Shown one piece after another: positions 1 through 9,642 of a stretch of 64,000 bases of DNA; within the stretch, counting starts at the first letter, position 1; each line of letters opens with the position of its first letter. Below the pieces are notes generated by a model. It ran no database searches and had not been told where the DNA came from. It saw nothing but the letters and a program-made list of their open reading frames with translations. The translations under genes were made by a program, and so were the position numbers. This DNA is from Lachnospira sp. GTDB lineage: Bacteria > Bacillota > Clostridia > Lachnospirales > Lachnospiraceae. The DNA is taken from the NCBI GenBank assembly GCA_017621205.1, contig JAGATQ010000016.1, positions 86,902 to 150,901 of the forward strand, written 5' to 3'.

Positions 1-367
1 TTACGATATCGGTCTTATTAAAGCAGATAATCGTCGGTACCTCCTGCTGCTGCATACTAAGCAAAAAACGGTCTAATAAGTTATAATTGGGATTCGGCTC
101 TGCCGCTGCAAAAATAACAAGTGACTGGTCAACATTCGCTACCGCAGGCCGGGAAAGCTCCTTTGTTCTGGGCAATATCGAAACAATATTGCCCAATTTT
201 TCTTCACTATTAAGAATTGCAATCTCTACATTATCTCCTACCAATGGCTTGATGCCCTGCTTACGAAAATTCCCCTTTGCCTTGCATTCATAAAGACCCT
301 GTCCGGGAATATGGACATAATAGAAACCACCGATTCCCTTCATAATTTTACCTAAGTTGCTACTCAT
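1..367 (-). CDS. rsgA: Ribosome small-subunit-dependent GTPase A, N-terminal part (cut by window edge)
   Basis: RsgA is a circularly permuted GTPase that helps mature the 30S ribosomal subunit. Only about 122 N-terminal residues are in the window. They show an OB-fold-like start (about residues 1-70), then the VANVDQSLVIFAAAEP stretch that leads into the GTPase domain. Near residue 118 there is an NKTD motif, the G4 motif that comes first in this permuted family. The start ATG at 367 follows a GGGAG nine bases upstream. It lies directly downstream of prkC, its usual neighbour in Firmicutes. Family assignment is clear; the rest of the protein cannot be judged. Confidence 0.93.
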   Translation of the reverse strand, partial: MSSNLGKIMKGIGGFYYVHIPGQGLYECKAKGNFRKQGIKPLVGDNVEIAILNSEEKLGNIVSILPRTKELSRPAVANVDQSLVIFAAAEPNPNYNLLDRFLLSMQQQEVPTIICFNKTDIV

Positions 368-385
368 ACAAATGAAACTCCCATT

Positions 386-2440
386 CTATTTCGATGCCTT
401 TAAGCCAAAGCTGTAGGTTCCTTTTTGAACACCATCTATATATACTGTTATTGTTGCTGTACTGGATTTACTATTCTCCACATTCACCGTAAACGGAAAA
501 TCATCATGGGTAACGCTTACATCATATATCGGAGAAGAACCTCCATTCAGGTATATCTTCATATTAGCGCTGTCTACACCCTCACCTAACAAATCAGGCA
601 CTGTACCAGATCCACTATAGGTTGTATTCTTAACCGCTGGTCCAGAACTGATTGTCAAATCAATGACATCTCCGCTCTTTACCTTAGTTCCAGCCTCCGG
701 TGACTGGTGAATAATTTCACCTTTATCATAGGTATCACTATTTGCCTTCGTCAATGAATACTTCAAATCATACTTTTCCAGCTCTTTTGCCGCCTGCTTT
801 TCTGTCATACCAACAACATTCGGCACAGGCACCTCGGAAACTTCCTTACCCTGACTTACAGTAATCGTAACAGTAGCCCCCTCGGAAGCCTCTGCACCAG
901 CTCCCGGATCCTGTCTGATAACCTTACCTTCATCTACAGTATCGCTATAATCATAAGCATATTTTACAACAAATCCATCCTGCTGTAATAATTTCTCCGC
1001 CGCATCACTCTTATAATTCACAACGTTAGGCACTTTGACAGAGGATTTGCCAGAGCTTACTAACAGTTTAATCTCCTCCTCTGTATTAACCGTCTCCCCC
1101 GCATTCGGCGTCATGGAAATAACCTTATTTTCTTCAACCGTTTCACTCGTCTCATATTCTACTTTTACATTCGTAAATCCGGCATTTCTCAATGTTTCTC
1201 TTGCTAAATCAATATCATCATTTAGTACGCTTGGAAGTTCTACCTCTTCTCCCTTCTCTCCCTCTGTGGTAGCATCTGAAGAAGCAACCGGCGTCTTCTC
1301 TGTGGTATCCGGTTTCTTTTTCTTTCCACCAAAGCCTCCAGCTGCCAGTGCAATTAGGAAAATTATCAGCAATACCACCACAACAGCAGCTACTACACCA
1401 AGAATCTTGGCAAGCTTTTCAAGCTTCGGGTCCATATCCTCCTCTTCTTCTCCCTCATCTGCCACATCCGGTTCATAATCCTCCTCATAGGAAGTCTGCT
1501 GATAATCGGCTGCTGCAGGTGCATTGTTCATTCCTGCCTTAATTGCCCCAAGCTCCTCATCATCCATCATACGGGTAGGAGAACCATCAATCAGGGTAAC
1601 CTCCTTGACAAAATTGCCCATCGGGTCAGATTCTACCCTCCGCAAGTCTGCAATCAGAGCATTCGCCGTCAGATATCTGCGTTCCGGCTTTTTCTGGGTA
1701 CATTTCGCAATCACCTTCTCAAAGCTCGGAAGAATATCCGGATAATACTCTCTCGGGGAAATCATCTCATTCTGTATGTGCATCAAAGCAACTGCAACAT
1801 TATTGTCTCCCTCAAAAGGCACCCTTCCCGTCACCATCTCGTACATCGTAATGCCAAGGGAATAAATATCACTTCGCTCATCACTAAAGCCCCCTCTTGC
1901 CTGCTCCGGTGAAATATAATGTACGGAACCAATAGCATTGGACGAAACTGTAGCACTCGTTGCCGCCTTAGCAATTCCAAAATCTGTCACCTTTAATATA
2001 CCTGAAGAATTAACGATAATATTCTGTGGTTTAATATCCCTGTGAATAATATGATTATCGTGGGCAACTTCAATACCAGAAGCAATCTGCAATGAGAAAT
2101 TCACCGCCTCCGAAACAGATAGATGCCCCTTCTTCTCAATATATTCCTTCAGGGTAATCCCCTCTACCATCTCCATTACAATAAAATGTATTCCCTCATC
2201 GTCTCCAACATCATATACATTGACAATATTCGGATGGGATAGCCCTGCCGCTGATTGTGCCTCCACACGGAACTTATTTACAAAGGTCTTATCATCACTA
2301 TATTCTTCCTTTAATACCTTAACCGCAACATAGCGGTTCAGTCGATGGTCCATTGCTTTATATACCACACTCATTCCACCTGCACCGACGGTATCCACTA
2401 TTTCATATCGTTCTGCAATCATCATTCCCGACTGTAACAT
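386..2440 (-). CDS. prkC: PASTA-domain serine/threonine protein kinase
   Basis: This is a membrane eukaryotic-type kinase of the PrkC/PknB/Stk family, which senses cell-wall fragments and phosphorylates cell-division, wall and translation proteins. Numbered from the chosen start, there is a glycine loop near residue 20, the catalytic Lys in VAVKVLK (about 41), HRDIKPQN (about 133) and DFG (about 153). One membrane segment lies at about 347-369 after an acidic linker. Outside are three PASTA repeats and a fourth, divergent C-terminal domain. I chose the ATG at 2440 because AAGGAG lies nine bases upstream; an ATG at 2461 would overlap prpC but has no ribosome site. Total is 684 residues. It pairs with the PP2C phosphatase just upstream. 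Confidence 0.95.
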   Translation of the reverse strand: MLQSGMMIAERYEIVDTVGAGGMSVVYKAMDHRLNRYVAVKVLKEEYSDDKTFVNKFRVEAQSAAGLSHPNIVNVYDVGDDEGIHFIVMEMVEGITLKEYIEKKGHLSVSEAVNFSLQIASGIEVAHDNHIIHRDIKPQNIIVNSSGILKVTDFGIAKAATSATVSSNAIGSVHYISPEQARGGFSDERSDIYSLGITMYEMVTGRVPFEGDNNVAVALMHIQNEMISPREYYPDILPSFEKVIAKCTQKKPERRYLTANALIADLRRVESDPMGNFVKEVTLIDGSPTRMMDDEELGAIKAGMNNAPAAADYQQTSYEEDYEPDVADEGEEEEDMDPKLEKLAKILGVVAAVVVVLLIIFLIALAAGGFGGKKKKPDTTEKTPVASSDATTEGEKGEEVELPSVLNDDIDLARETLRNAGFTNVKVEYETSETVEENKVISMTPNAGETVNTEEEIKLLVSSGKSSVKVPNVVNYKSDAAEKLLQQDGFVVKYAYDYSDTVDEGKVIRQDPGAGAEASEGATVTITVSQGKEVSEVPVPNVVGMTEKQAAKELEKYDLKYSLTKANSDTYDKGEIIHQSPEAGTKVKSGDVIDLTISSGPAVKNTTYSGSGTVPDLLGEGVDSANMKIYLNGGSSPIYDVSVTHDDFPFTVNVENSKSSTATITVYIDGVQKGTYSFGLKASK

Positions 2441-2453
2441 TCTCTCCATCTCC

Positions 2454-3179
2454 TTACTCATTCATAATCACAACAGCGGCAATATTATCATAGCCCCCAT
2501 AATAATTCGCCTTGTCAATCAGATACCGTACCATCTCATCAATATCCCTATCGGATGATATAATATCCTTTAGTTCCTCATCCTCTATCATATTGGATAA
2601 ACCATCCGAACAAAGTAAAATGCGGTCACCGGCTTCTACCTCAATCTCAAAGAAATCTGGTAGAATGTCCTCCTCTACACCAACTGCTCTTGTAATAATA
2701 TTTTTTCTCGGATGGCGTCTGGCCTCACTCGGGGATAATTCCCCGCTTCTCACCAGCTCTTCCACCAAGGAATGGTCAAATGTCACCTGCCTGATACTGT
2801 CTTTATGTATATGGTAGAGACGGCTGTCACCTACATTCACCACATACCCCTTGCCATTCACAATTGTAATTGCAACAAAGGTCGTCCCCATTCCATAATA
2901 GGACTCCTCTGATTTTGCCTCCTGATATACCTCTTCATTTACCCAATTCAGCAATGTCCGCATCATAGTGACCGGATTCGTAAGCTTCGTCTGGTCAGCC
3001 AACTGTACAAACCGTTCCACTGCCATGTGAGAAGCATGGTCTCCGGCCTTATGACCGCCCATACCATCCGCCACCACATATAAATTTGGAAATGCCCCAA
3101 CAGGTTCATCAGAACAGAACAGGTAATCCTGATTGGTATTACGCTTCCGCCCTACATCTGTATTACCACACGATTTCAT
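2454..3179 (-). CDS. prpC: PP2C-family serine/threonine phosphatase
   Basis: This 241-residue metal-dependent phosphatase reverses the phosphorylation made by PrkC. PP2C metal-binding motifs are visible: RKRNTNQDY near the N-terminus, VVADGMGGHKAG, GDSRLYHI, and LLCSDGLSNMI followed by the closing YGGYDNIAAVVI. It has no signal peptide or membrane segment, so it is cytoplasmic. Its start overlaps the rlmN stop by four bases (ATGA), which implies coupled translation. AAGGAGG precedes the ATG. Kinase and phosphatase adjacency is the normal Firmicute layout. Confidence 0.95.
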   Translation of the reverse strand: MKSCGNTDVGRKRNTNQDYLFCSDEPVGAFPNLYVVADGMGGHKAGDHASHMAVERFVQLADQTKLTNPVTMMRTLLNWVNEEVYQEAKSEESYYGMGTTFVAITIVNGKGYVVNVGDSRLYHIHKDSIRQVTFDHSLVEELVRSGELSPSEARRHPRKNIITRAVGVEEDILPDFFEIEVEAGDRILLCSDGLSNMIEDEELKDIISSDRDIDEMVRYLIDKANYYGGYDNIAAVVIMNE

Positions 3180-4213
3180 TGGGTTCCTCCTTGCTTAAAA
3201 TCTCTGCGGAGCTGTCCGCAGGCAGCCGCAATGTCGCGACCCATTTCCCTTCTAATAGTAACATTAATCTGATATTTTTCAAGCATATTTTTAAATTTTT
3301 CAATACTCTCCCTCTCTGATTGCACATAATCCCGCTCAGAAATAGGATTTACCGGAATTAAATTTACATGGCAGAGCAACCCTTTTAACAGCCCTGCAAG
3401 CAGCCTTGCATGTTCCTCACTATCATTTTCCCCTTTTACCAGACTGTACTCAAAGGTAACTCTTCGTCCTGTCTCCTCCACAAAATAATGACAAGCCTTT
3501 AATATCTCTTCTATACTATATTGATAGGCAATTGGCATCAGCCGCTTTCTCATCTCATCCGTCGGTGCGTGAAGAGACACTGCCAAAGTGACGGAAAGTC
3601 CCTCCTTGGCAAAGTCATATATCCGGGGAACAATTCCACAGGTAGATACCGTTATATTACGCTGACTGATATGAAGTCCCTGCTCCGATGTAATAATGTG
3701 AAGGAACGCCATCAGGCTTTCATAATTGTCAAACGGTTCCCCCGTCCCCATTACCACCACATTGGATACCCGCTCCCCGCTTAAATGCTGAATCAGATAT
3801 ACCTGCATCAGCATCTCAGATGCAGAAAGATTTCGTAACAGTCCATCTAAGGTAGAAGCACAAAAGGCACATCCCATACGACAACCAACCTGGGAAGAAA
3901 TACAAACAGAGTTACCATGCTTATATTTCATCAGGACACTTTCTATTATATTCCCATCAAAAAGCTCAAACAGATATTTCGTCGTCCCATCAAGCTTAGA
4001 TACATACCTCTTTACCTCTTTTATCACCGGAAGAGGATACTGCTCAGAAAGCTGTTGGCGAAATGCCGCCGAAAGGTTGGACATCTCATGATAATCAAAT
4101 ATTAATTTTTCATGTAACCAGCTATAAAGCTGTTTTGCACGAAACTTCTTTTCTCCCATCTCCTCCACTGCTTCCATTAGCTTGTGAAGAGGCATGGACA
4201 TCAAATCCGACAT
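3176..4213 (-). CDS. rlmN: 23S rRNA (adenine2503-C2)-methyltransferase
   Basis: RlmN is a radical SAM enzyme that methylates C2 of A2503 in 23S rRNA and of A37 in some tRNAs. The 345 residues contain the radical SAM motif CRMGCAFCAS, the GTGEPFDNY glycine-rich motif, and a C-terminal IRREMGRDIAAACGQL motif carrying the methyl-accepting Cys. A second conserved Cys is in NITVSTCGIVP. Length is normal for the family. AAGGAG precedes the ATG. It lies two bases downstream of rsmB in the core operon. Confidence 0.96.
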   Translation of the reverse strand: MSDLMSMPLHKLMEAVEEMGEKKFRAKQLYSWLHEKLIFDYHEMSNLSAAFRQQLSEQYPLPVIKEVKRYVSKLDGTTKYLFELFDGNIIESVLMKYKHGNSVCISSQVGCRMGCAFCASTLDGLLRNLSASEMLMQVYLIQHLSGERVSNVVVMGTGEPFDNYESLMAFLHIITSEQGLHISQRNITVSTCGIVPRIYDFAKEGLSVTLAVSLHAPTDEMRKRLMPIAYQYSIEEILKACHYFVEETGRRVTFEYSLVKGENDSEEHARLLAGLLKGLLCHVNLIPVNPISERDYVQSERESIEKFKNMLEKYQINVTIRREMGRDIAAACGQLRRDFKQGGTQ

Positions 4214-4215
4214 AG

Positions 4216-5589
4216 TTAACTCCTTTTTAAAAGAACCGCTACATAAAACCCATCTAACGGCATGACACCGGGCAAAAGCTGATATTGCTTTACAAGCTCA
4301 TATTCCTTATGCTCCTCTAAAAACCAGGAAACATTGCTGGAATTCTCCCTCTGATTGACCGTACAGGTGCTATATAGTAAGATGCCATCCTTTTTAAGAT
4401 AACGGCAGGCTACATTAAGCATATCCCTCTGAAGCATTATCAAATCTTCTATTCCCTGTGGTGTCATATTGTAGGCAATTTCCTTCTTTCGTCCAAGCAC
4501 CCCAAATCCAGAGCAGGGAGCATCTAAAAGCACTGCATCCATGGCATGGGCAAGCTCCTTCGTAAACACACAGGCATCCTGTTCTTCGACTATCACATTG
4601 GACAGCTTAAGACGTGACACATTTTCCCGAATTCGTTCTGTCTTGGAAAGAGAAACATCACGGGAGCATACCCTGTAATCAGAAGAAAGGTCTGCAATGT
4701 GACAGCTCTTTCCTCCGGGGGCAGCACACATATCAAGCACCTGAAAGACGCCCTCTTTCTTCTGGCTGGTTCTCATCTGTTCAAGCAAAAGCCCCGGCAG
4801 CATGGAACTCACATCCTGCATTGTAAAATAGCCATTCTGAAAGCTTTCATAACGGGACAAATAGTCCACCTGCTCCATATAAACAGCGCTATGTCTAAGT
4901 TCCTTTATCAATTTCTCTCCCAAAAGCTGTTCCATAGCAGAATTGGTTTCGATTGGAGAAAGGAGTAATCCCTCCTCCTTCATACATTGCCCTGCCTGCT
5001 CCACAGACAATACACTCTGCTGAAAACGCACTGTAAGGGGAACGGACGCAACAGATGCCTTCGCCATACACTTGGCTGTCTCATAACCATACTGTTCCAT
5101 AAAAAGCTTAACAAGCCATTCCGGAAGGGAATACATGACAGACAGGTAAGACACCGGATTCTCCTGCTCGTCTGGATAAACAATCGAATCCTGCTCTCTT
5201 GCCAGCGTTCTAAGAACACCGTTCACAAAACCAGACAACCGCAAAAAGCCATGCTTCTTAACAAGCTTTACCGCTTCATTACAGGCAGCAGACACCGGAA
5301 CGCCAGAGAGAAATACTATCTGATAGGCGGAAAGCCGCAGTACGCAGCGAATATATGGTTTGCATTTATTCATCGGTGTATTGGAAAACTGGTTCAAAAT
5401 ATAGTCCAAACGTAGCTGGTATTCTATTACCCCACCAACTAAGCGGCTTAGAAAGGCTCTCTCCTGCTTCGGCAAATACTGGTATTTTAACAGCATCTCC
5501 TGCAGTGCTTCCTTACCCTTTTGTTCTCCCCGTTCAGCCAGAAGCAGCACTTGTGCCGCCAGCTCACGGATATTGATTGTTTCTGTCAT
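4216..5589 (-). CDS. rsmB: 16S rRNA (cytosine967-C5)-methyltransferase
   Basis: RsmB (Sun/Fmu) methylates C967 of 16S rRNA. The N-terminal 150 residues form a NusB-like RNA-binding domain (GEQKGKEALQEML, followed by the VNGVLR motif). The C-terminal Rossmann methyltransferase shows DMCAAPGGKSCHIADL for SAM binding, LLDAPCSGFGVLGRKKEI with the catalytic Cys, and LLYSTCTVNQRENSSNV with the second conserved Cys. Length of 457 residues is typical. It starts three bases after fmt, with GGGAG as ribosome site, so it is co-translated with fmt and rlmN. Confidence 0.95.
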   Translation of the reverse strand: MTETINIRELAAQVLLLAERGEQKGKEALQEMLLKYQYLPKQERAFLSRLVGGVIEYQLRLDYILNQFSNTPMNKCKPYIRCVLRLSAYQIVFLSGVPVSAACNEAVKLVKKHGFLRLSGFVNGVLRTLAREQDSIVYPDEQENPVSYLSVMYSLPEWLVKLFMEQYGYETAKCMAKASVASVPLTVRFQQSVLSVEQAGQCMKEEGLLLSPIETNSAMEQLLGEKLIKELRHSAVYMEQVDYLSRYESFQNGYFTMQDVSSMLPGLLLEQMRTSQKKEGVFQVLDMCAAPGGKSCHIADLSSDYRVCSRDVSLSKTERIRENVSRLKLSNVIVEEQDACVFTKELAHAMDAVLLDAPCSGFGVLGRKKEIAYNMTPQGIEDLIMLQRDMLNVACRYLKKDGILLYSTCTVNQRENSSNVSWFLEEHKEYELVKQYQLLPGVMPLDGFYVAVLLKRS

Positions 5590-5592
5590 CAG

Positions 5593-6552
5593 TTATCGCT
5601 CCCTGCTTAACACGCAACCTGCCTGCAATGCATAGCCTCGCAAAAAGGCATCCGTCTCCATACGTTTCTTCCCCTCCAGCTGAAGCTCAAGCACATTGAT
5701 ATAGTCCTCGCCTGCCCTTACAATAAAAGAATTTTTATCCACATAGACAATTTCTCCTGCATGCTCTCCTATCAAGCTGCCCTGTGGAAGCTCTGCCTCC
5801 TTAAGAACCTTGGTACTCCAAAGCTTTAAAGTCTTTCCATTCAGATAGGTAAATGCACTTGGCCATGGAGAAAGCCCTCGAATCAAGCGTTCAATCTCCA
5901 CTGCCGGCTTTGTCCAATCAATATTGCCAAGCGCCTTCGACAGCATAGAGGCATAACTGCTCTTACTATCATCCTGCGGCGTTCTCGTAGCCGTACCTGC
6001 CTCAAGCTTAGCAAGGGTTTCCACCAAAAGTCCCGCTCCTGCCTCAGCAAGTTTATCATGAAGGCTGCCACCTGTTTCCTCTGGTAAAAGCGGCACCACT
6101 ACCTTGTCAATCATATCTCCGGTATCCAAGCCCTTTGCCATATACATCGTGGTAACACCACTTTCCGATTCCCCATTGATAACAGCCCACTGAATCGGGG
6201 CAGCACCACGGTACTTGGGAAGTAAGGAAGCATGAACATTAATACAGCCATATTCCGGCAGCTTTAAAATATCCTCTGGAAGAATCTGTCCGTATGCAAC
6301 AACTACAATGACATCCGGTGCTGCCTCCTTAAGCTGCTCCAAAACAGCATCCTCACGAACCTTAACCGGTTGTAGTACAGGAATATTCTCCCGCACTGCC
6401 ACTTCCTTTACCGGAGTAAACTGCATGGTCTTTCCCCTGCCTTTTTTCTTGTCCGGCTGGGTTACCACCATCACAACCTCATGTCCTGCCTTAATAACTG
6501 CCTCCAAGGTATTCACTGCAAAATCCGGTGTGCCCATAAATACTACCCGCAT
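5593..6552 (-). CDS. fmt: Methionyl-tRNA formyltransferase
   Basis: Fmt formylates initiator Met-tRNA using 10-formyl-tetrahydrofolate. The sequence has the VVFMGTPDFAV start, the folate-site motif HASLLPKYRGAAPIQWAVINGE with the catalytic Asn/His region (CINVHASLL), and a C-terminal OB-like domain ending in ETDAFLRGY. I place the start at 6552 because AAAGGAG is about ten bases upstream; an ATG nine bases earlier (6561) would sit directly on that site. It gives 319 residues, normal for the family. The next gene upstream is def, whose product removes the formyl group again. Confidence 0.95.
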   Translation of the reverse strand: MRVVFMGTPDFAVNTLEAVIKAGHEVVMVVTQPDKKKGRGKTMQFTPVKEVAVRENIPVLQPVKVREDAVLEQLKEAAPDVIVVVAYGQILPEDILKLPEYGCINVHASLLPKYRGAAPIQWAVINGESESGVTTMYMAKGLDTGDMIDKVVVPLLPEETGGSLHDKLAEAGAGLLVETLAKLEAGTATRTPQDDSKSSYASMLSKALGNIDWTKPAVEIERLIRGLSPWPSAFTYLNGKTLKLWSTKVLKEAELPQGSLIGEHAGEIVYVDKNSFIVRAGEDYINVLELQLEGKKRMETDAFLRGYALQAGCVLSRER

Positions 6553-6583
6553 TCTTTCCATACTCCTTTCATGGTTCTATATT

Positions 6584-7054
6584 TTAATCCTCGTAATCGT
6601 CCACATTCATCACGGGACCCTCCGCTATATCCTTATATAAAATACCATCCAGATGGTCGTACTCGTGGCAGATTGCCCTTGCTAACAGCTCTTCCCCCTC
6701 AATTGTAAATTTCTCCATCTTACGGTTATACGCCTCACAGATTACATGGTTGGGGCGTTTTACCTTAGCAATCTTATTAGGCAGGCTTAGACAGCCCTCC
6801 CCGCCAATCTGCTCTCCAGACTTCTCTATAATCACTGGATTAATGAATTCTATTGGTCCATCACCAACATCCACAACAAAAATACGCTTTAACACACCAA
6901 CCTGCGGCCCTGCCAGCCCCACACCATTTTCCATGTGCATCGTTTCCACCATATCATCTATCAGTTCCTCAATTCTTGGTGTAATCTCCTTTACTTCCTT
7001 ACTAACCTTTCTTAAAATCGGATCACCATCATAGCGCAAATTACGAATTGCCAT
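6584..7054 (-). CDS. def: Peptide deformylase
   Basis: Peptide deformylase is a metalloenzyme that removes the N-formyl group from new proteins. All three family motifs are present in 156 residues: GVGLAGPQVG, EGCLSLP (metal-binding Cys) and HEYDHLDG (two metal-binding His and the catalytic Glu). AGGAGG precedes the ATG. It lies between priA and fmt, the standard def-fmt arrangement. Confidence 0.96.
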   Translation of the reverse strand: MAIRNLRYDGDPILRKVSKEVKEITPRIEELIDDMVETMHMENGVGLAGPQVGVLKRIFVVDVGDGPIEFINPVIIEKSGEQIGGEGCLSLPNKIAKVKRPNHVICEAYNRKMEKFTIEGEELLARAICHEYDHLDGILYKDIAEGPVMNVDDYED

Positions 7055-7066
7055 TACTCATACCTC

Positions 7067-9310
7067 CTAATACATTGTCATAGGGTCAAAATCAAAATAT
7101 ACCCTTGTATCTTTTACAATCTCCTGTTCCATACAATATTGCTCCACCCGGTTTTTTACCTTAACTAAATCCTCATAATACACACCCTTAACATAAAGCA
7201 GCTTACGGTAAATATCCTGTACCTTATATACTGCCGCCTCGCTCGGTCCGATAAGCTTAAGGCAGTGTTCCTTATCTTTGGGCGTACAAAACGGTCTGAT
7301 AAAGGCAGCAAGCAGTCTGGCGTGTGTTTCCACCTTATCCTGCTTTTCTGATGCCATAAAAATCGCCAGCATATGCGATTTCGGAGGATAGGACAACAGA
7401 CTGCGGTATGCCATCTCCTCTTTATAAAACGCCTCATAATCCTGTGCTGCCGCTGTCACAATACTATACTGCTCCGGCTGATAGGTCTGTATCACCATTT
7501 GTCCAGCCTTTTCTCCTCTTCCTGCCCTTCCTGCTGCCTGTGTCAGTAAATCGAAGGTCCGCTCCGAGGAACGAAAATCCTGCTCAAACAGCGACATATC
7601 CGCTGCCAATGCTCCAACAAGTGTCACATTGGGAAAATCATGCCCCTTTACAATCATCTGTGTCCCAATCAGAATATCTGCCTCCTGGTTGGCAAAGGCG
7701 GTAAGCAGCTTTTCGTGCCCTTCCTTTCCCTTGGTCGTATCCGCATCCATTCGCAGGATACGTGCCGCAGGAAACTCCTTCTTAAGCTGTTCCTCTACCT
7801 TCTGTGTTCCTGTTCCAAAGGAACGGATATAAGAAGAGCCGCACTCTGGGCAGGTAACAGGCATCACCTGTTCATAACCACAATAATGACATACGAGACG
7901 ACTTTTACCATGTAGCTTTAACGAAACATCACAGTGAGAACATTTTACTACATATCCGCACTTTCTACAAGAAACAAAGCTTGCATAGCCTCTACGGTTA
8001 ATAAACAAAATACTTTGTTCCCCCTTGGCAAGCCTGTCATGAAGCAGGGAATGCAGCTTGCGGCTAAACATGCTAAAGTTCTTTGCCTCAAGCTCTTTGC
8101 GCATATCTATAATACTGACCTCCGGCAATATTGCTCCAGCCGCCCTATTTTTCATTGTCAAAAGCTGATACTGTCCCTTCCCGGCTCTGTAAAAGCTCTC
8201 TACAGAAGGAGTGGCCGAACCAAGCACAACACTGGCACCCGCAAGCCTCGCCCGCTCTATCGCGGTCTCTCTGGCATGGTACTTAGGCGGTGATTCGCTC
8301 TTATAGCTTGTTTCATGCTCCTCATCTATAATAATCAACCCCAGATGGGCAAAGGGTACAAATAGAGCAGAGCGGGGACCAATTACCACTTTCACCTCGC
8401 CCTTCCTCGCACGCTCAAACTGGTCATAGCGTTCCCCTTTAGAAAGCCTTGAGTGAATCACGGTTACCTGTTCACCGAACCGGCTGGAAAATCGCTGCAC
8501 AGTCTGATAGGTCAAGGCTATTTCGGGAATCAGCACGATAGCTTCCCTGCCTGATAAAAGCACCTGCTCTATCATCTGCAGATAAACCTCTGTTTTCCCA
8601 CTACCCGTTACACCATAAAGCAGGTAGGTATTTCTTATTCCTGCATCATAATCCTTCCAAAATGACTGACATACCGCTTGCTGTTCCTCGTTGAGTCTGT
8701 GCGCAGGCAATGCTGCTGCCTCACCAGTCGGCGGATTGCGGTATGTACGTACAGCACGCTCCGTTATAATTCCATCCCGAAGCATCGCCTTAATGGTAGA
8801 ATCCGCAATGTGCAGTGAATGCTTTACCAACGCTTTGGAAATCACCTTATCCTTCCGCATTGCTTCTAACAGACGCAGCTTACCTACATAATGCTTCTTC
8901 TCATATTCTAAACAAAGCGCCTGCCCCTTTCTATCATCTATCTCTAAGTGAAGATACCGAACTTCCTTACCACTGCTTTTCGCCTTTACCGGAAGTACCG
9001 TCATCAATGCCTGTATCAGTGTAGAACCATACTGTTCCTTCATCCAGTATGCCAGCTTAATAAGCTGCTCCTCCACTAAATCTGCCTCCATCAAAACTCT
9101 TAGAATCGGTTTTATCTTATCCTCATGATACTGTGCCTGATTTTTTATCCGCATCACATAGCCATGATGCTCCTTGTTTCCCCTGCCAAAGGGAATCACC
9201 ACACGGCAGCCCACATGTACCTCAGAAAGAAGCTCCTTTGGTATAGCATAAGTAAATATATGATCTAATGCCTGCGTAGATATATCTACAATAATCTCTG
9301 CATACTTCAT
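7067..9310 (-). CDS. priA: Primosomal replication restart helicase PriA
   Basis: PriA is a superfamily 2 DNA helicase that reloads the replisome at stalled forks. The 747 residues show an N-terminal 3'-end-binding and winged-helix part, Walker A GVTGSGKTEVY, DEEH box (IIIDEEHETSYKSE), GSATPSVES, and the C-terminal helicase motifs (TQMIVKGHDFPNVTLVG, QAAGRAGRG). Between the helicase halves is a zinc-binding module with eight Cys (CRKCGYVVKCSHC ... CHYCGYEQVMPVTCPECG). Length is normal. GAGGAGG precedes the ATG. A terminator-like hairpin separates it from rpoZ, so priA may have weaker expression than the genes before it. Confidence 0.96.
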   Translation of the reverse strand: MKYAEIIVDISTQALDHIFTYAIPKELLSEVHVGCRVVIPFGRGNKEHHGYVMRIKNQAQYHEDKIKPILRVLMEADLVEEQLIKLAYWMKEQYGSTLIQALMTVLPVKAKSSGKEVRYLHLEIDDRKGQALCLEYEKKHYVGKLRLLEAMRKDKVISKALVKHSLHIADSTIKAMLRDGIITERAVRTYRNPPTGEAAALPAHRLNEEQQAVCQSFWKDYDAGIRNTYLLYGVTGSGKTEVYLQMIEQVLLSGREAIVLIPEIALTYQTVQRFSSRFGEQVTVIHSRLSKGERYDQFERARKGEVKVVIGPRSALFVPFAHLGLIIIDEEHETSYKSESPPKYHARETAIERARLAGASVVLGSATPSVESFYRAGKGQYQLLTMKNRAAGAILPEVSIIDMRKELEAKNFSMFSRKLHSLLHDRLAKGEQSILFINRRGYASFVSCRKCGYVVKCSHCDVSLKLHGKSRLVCHYCGYEQVMPVTCPECGSSYIRSFGTGTQKVEEQLKKEFPAARILRMDADTTKGKEGHEKLLTAFANQEADILIGTQMIVKGHDFPNVTLVGALAADMSLFEQDFRSSERTFDLLTQAAGRAGRGEKAGQMVIQTYQPEQYSIVTAAAQDYEAFYKEEMAYRSLLSYPPKSHMLAIFMASEKQDKVETHARLLAAFIRPFCTPKDKEHCLKLIGPSEAAVYKVQDIYRKLLYVKGVYYEDLVKVKNRVEQYCMEQEIVKDTRVYFDFDPMTMY

Positions 9311-9346
9311 GCCACTCCTCCTCTTATGTCAGGCAATCACGAAGAA

Positions 9347-9377
9347 AGGCTTTTGTAATAAAGCATTACAAAAGCCT
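9347..9377 (-). terminator. Hairpin between rpoZ and priA
   Basis: A 13-bp perfect stem (AGGCTTTTGTAAT paired with its complement) with a five-base loop lies just after rpoZ on the minus strand. It is followed by TTTCTTCG, a modest T tract, so it is a probable intrinsic terminator or attenuator within the core operon. Confidence 0.7.
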
Positions 9378-9398
9378 GTCCACTGCAAAGAATATAGA

Positions 9399-9638
9399 TT
9401 ATTCGTCCTCATCCCCCACAATTTTAACCTTACCATGATACAATTCATCAATCGCAGAAGAAAGCGGTTTCTTTCCCTCCTCTTCCTCGACTAACACATC
9501 CTCGCCATCAATAATCTGCCTTGCTCTTTTTGAGGTTGCGATAACAATCGAATAGCGGCTCTGTACCACCGGCTGCTCTCCCGGCTCCACATCATGGTTT
9601 ACCACGTTCATTAAATCAGTATAAGATGGGTGTATCAT
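9399..9638 (-). CDS. rpoZ: RNA polymerase omega subunit
   Basis: Omega helps assemble RNA polymerase by chaperoning beta-prime. The family signature SRYSIVIATSKRARQI is present near residue 32 and the start MIHPSYTDLM is typical. I use the ATG at 9638, which has AAGGAG seven bases upstream; a longer TTG start is possible but would cover that site. The product is 79 residues with an acidic tail. It follows gmk by four bases, the usual gmk-rpoZ order. Confidence 0.92.
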   Translation of the reverse strand: MIHPSYTDLMNVVNHDVEPGEQPVVQSRYSIVIATSKRARQIIDGEDVLVEEEEGKKPLSSAIDELYHGKVKIVGDEDE

Positions 9639-9642
9639 TGTT

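Noticed and set aside
1035..1478. Long plus-strand frame opposite prkC
   Set aside because: Serine- and phenylalanine-rich shadow of the PASTA/linker code, no ribosome site.
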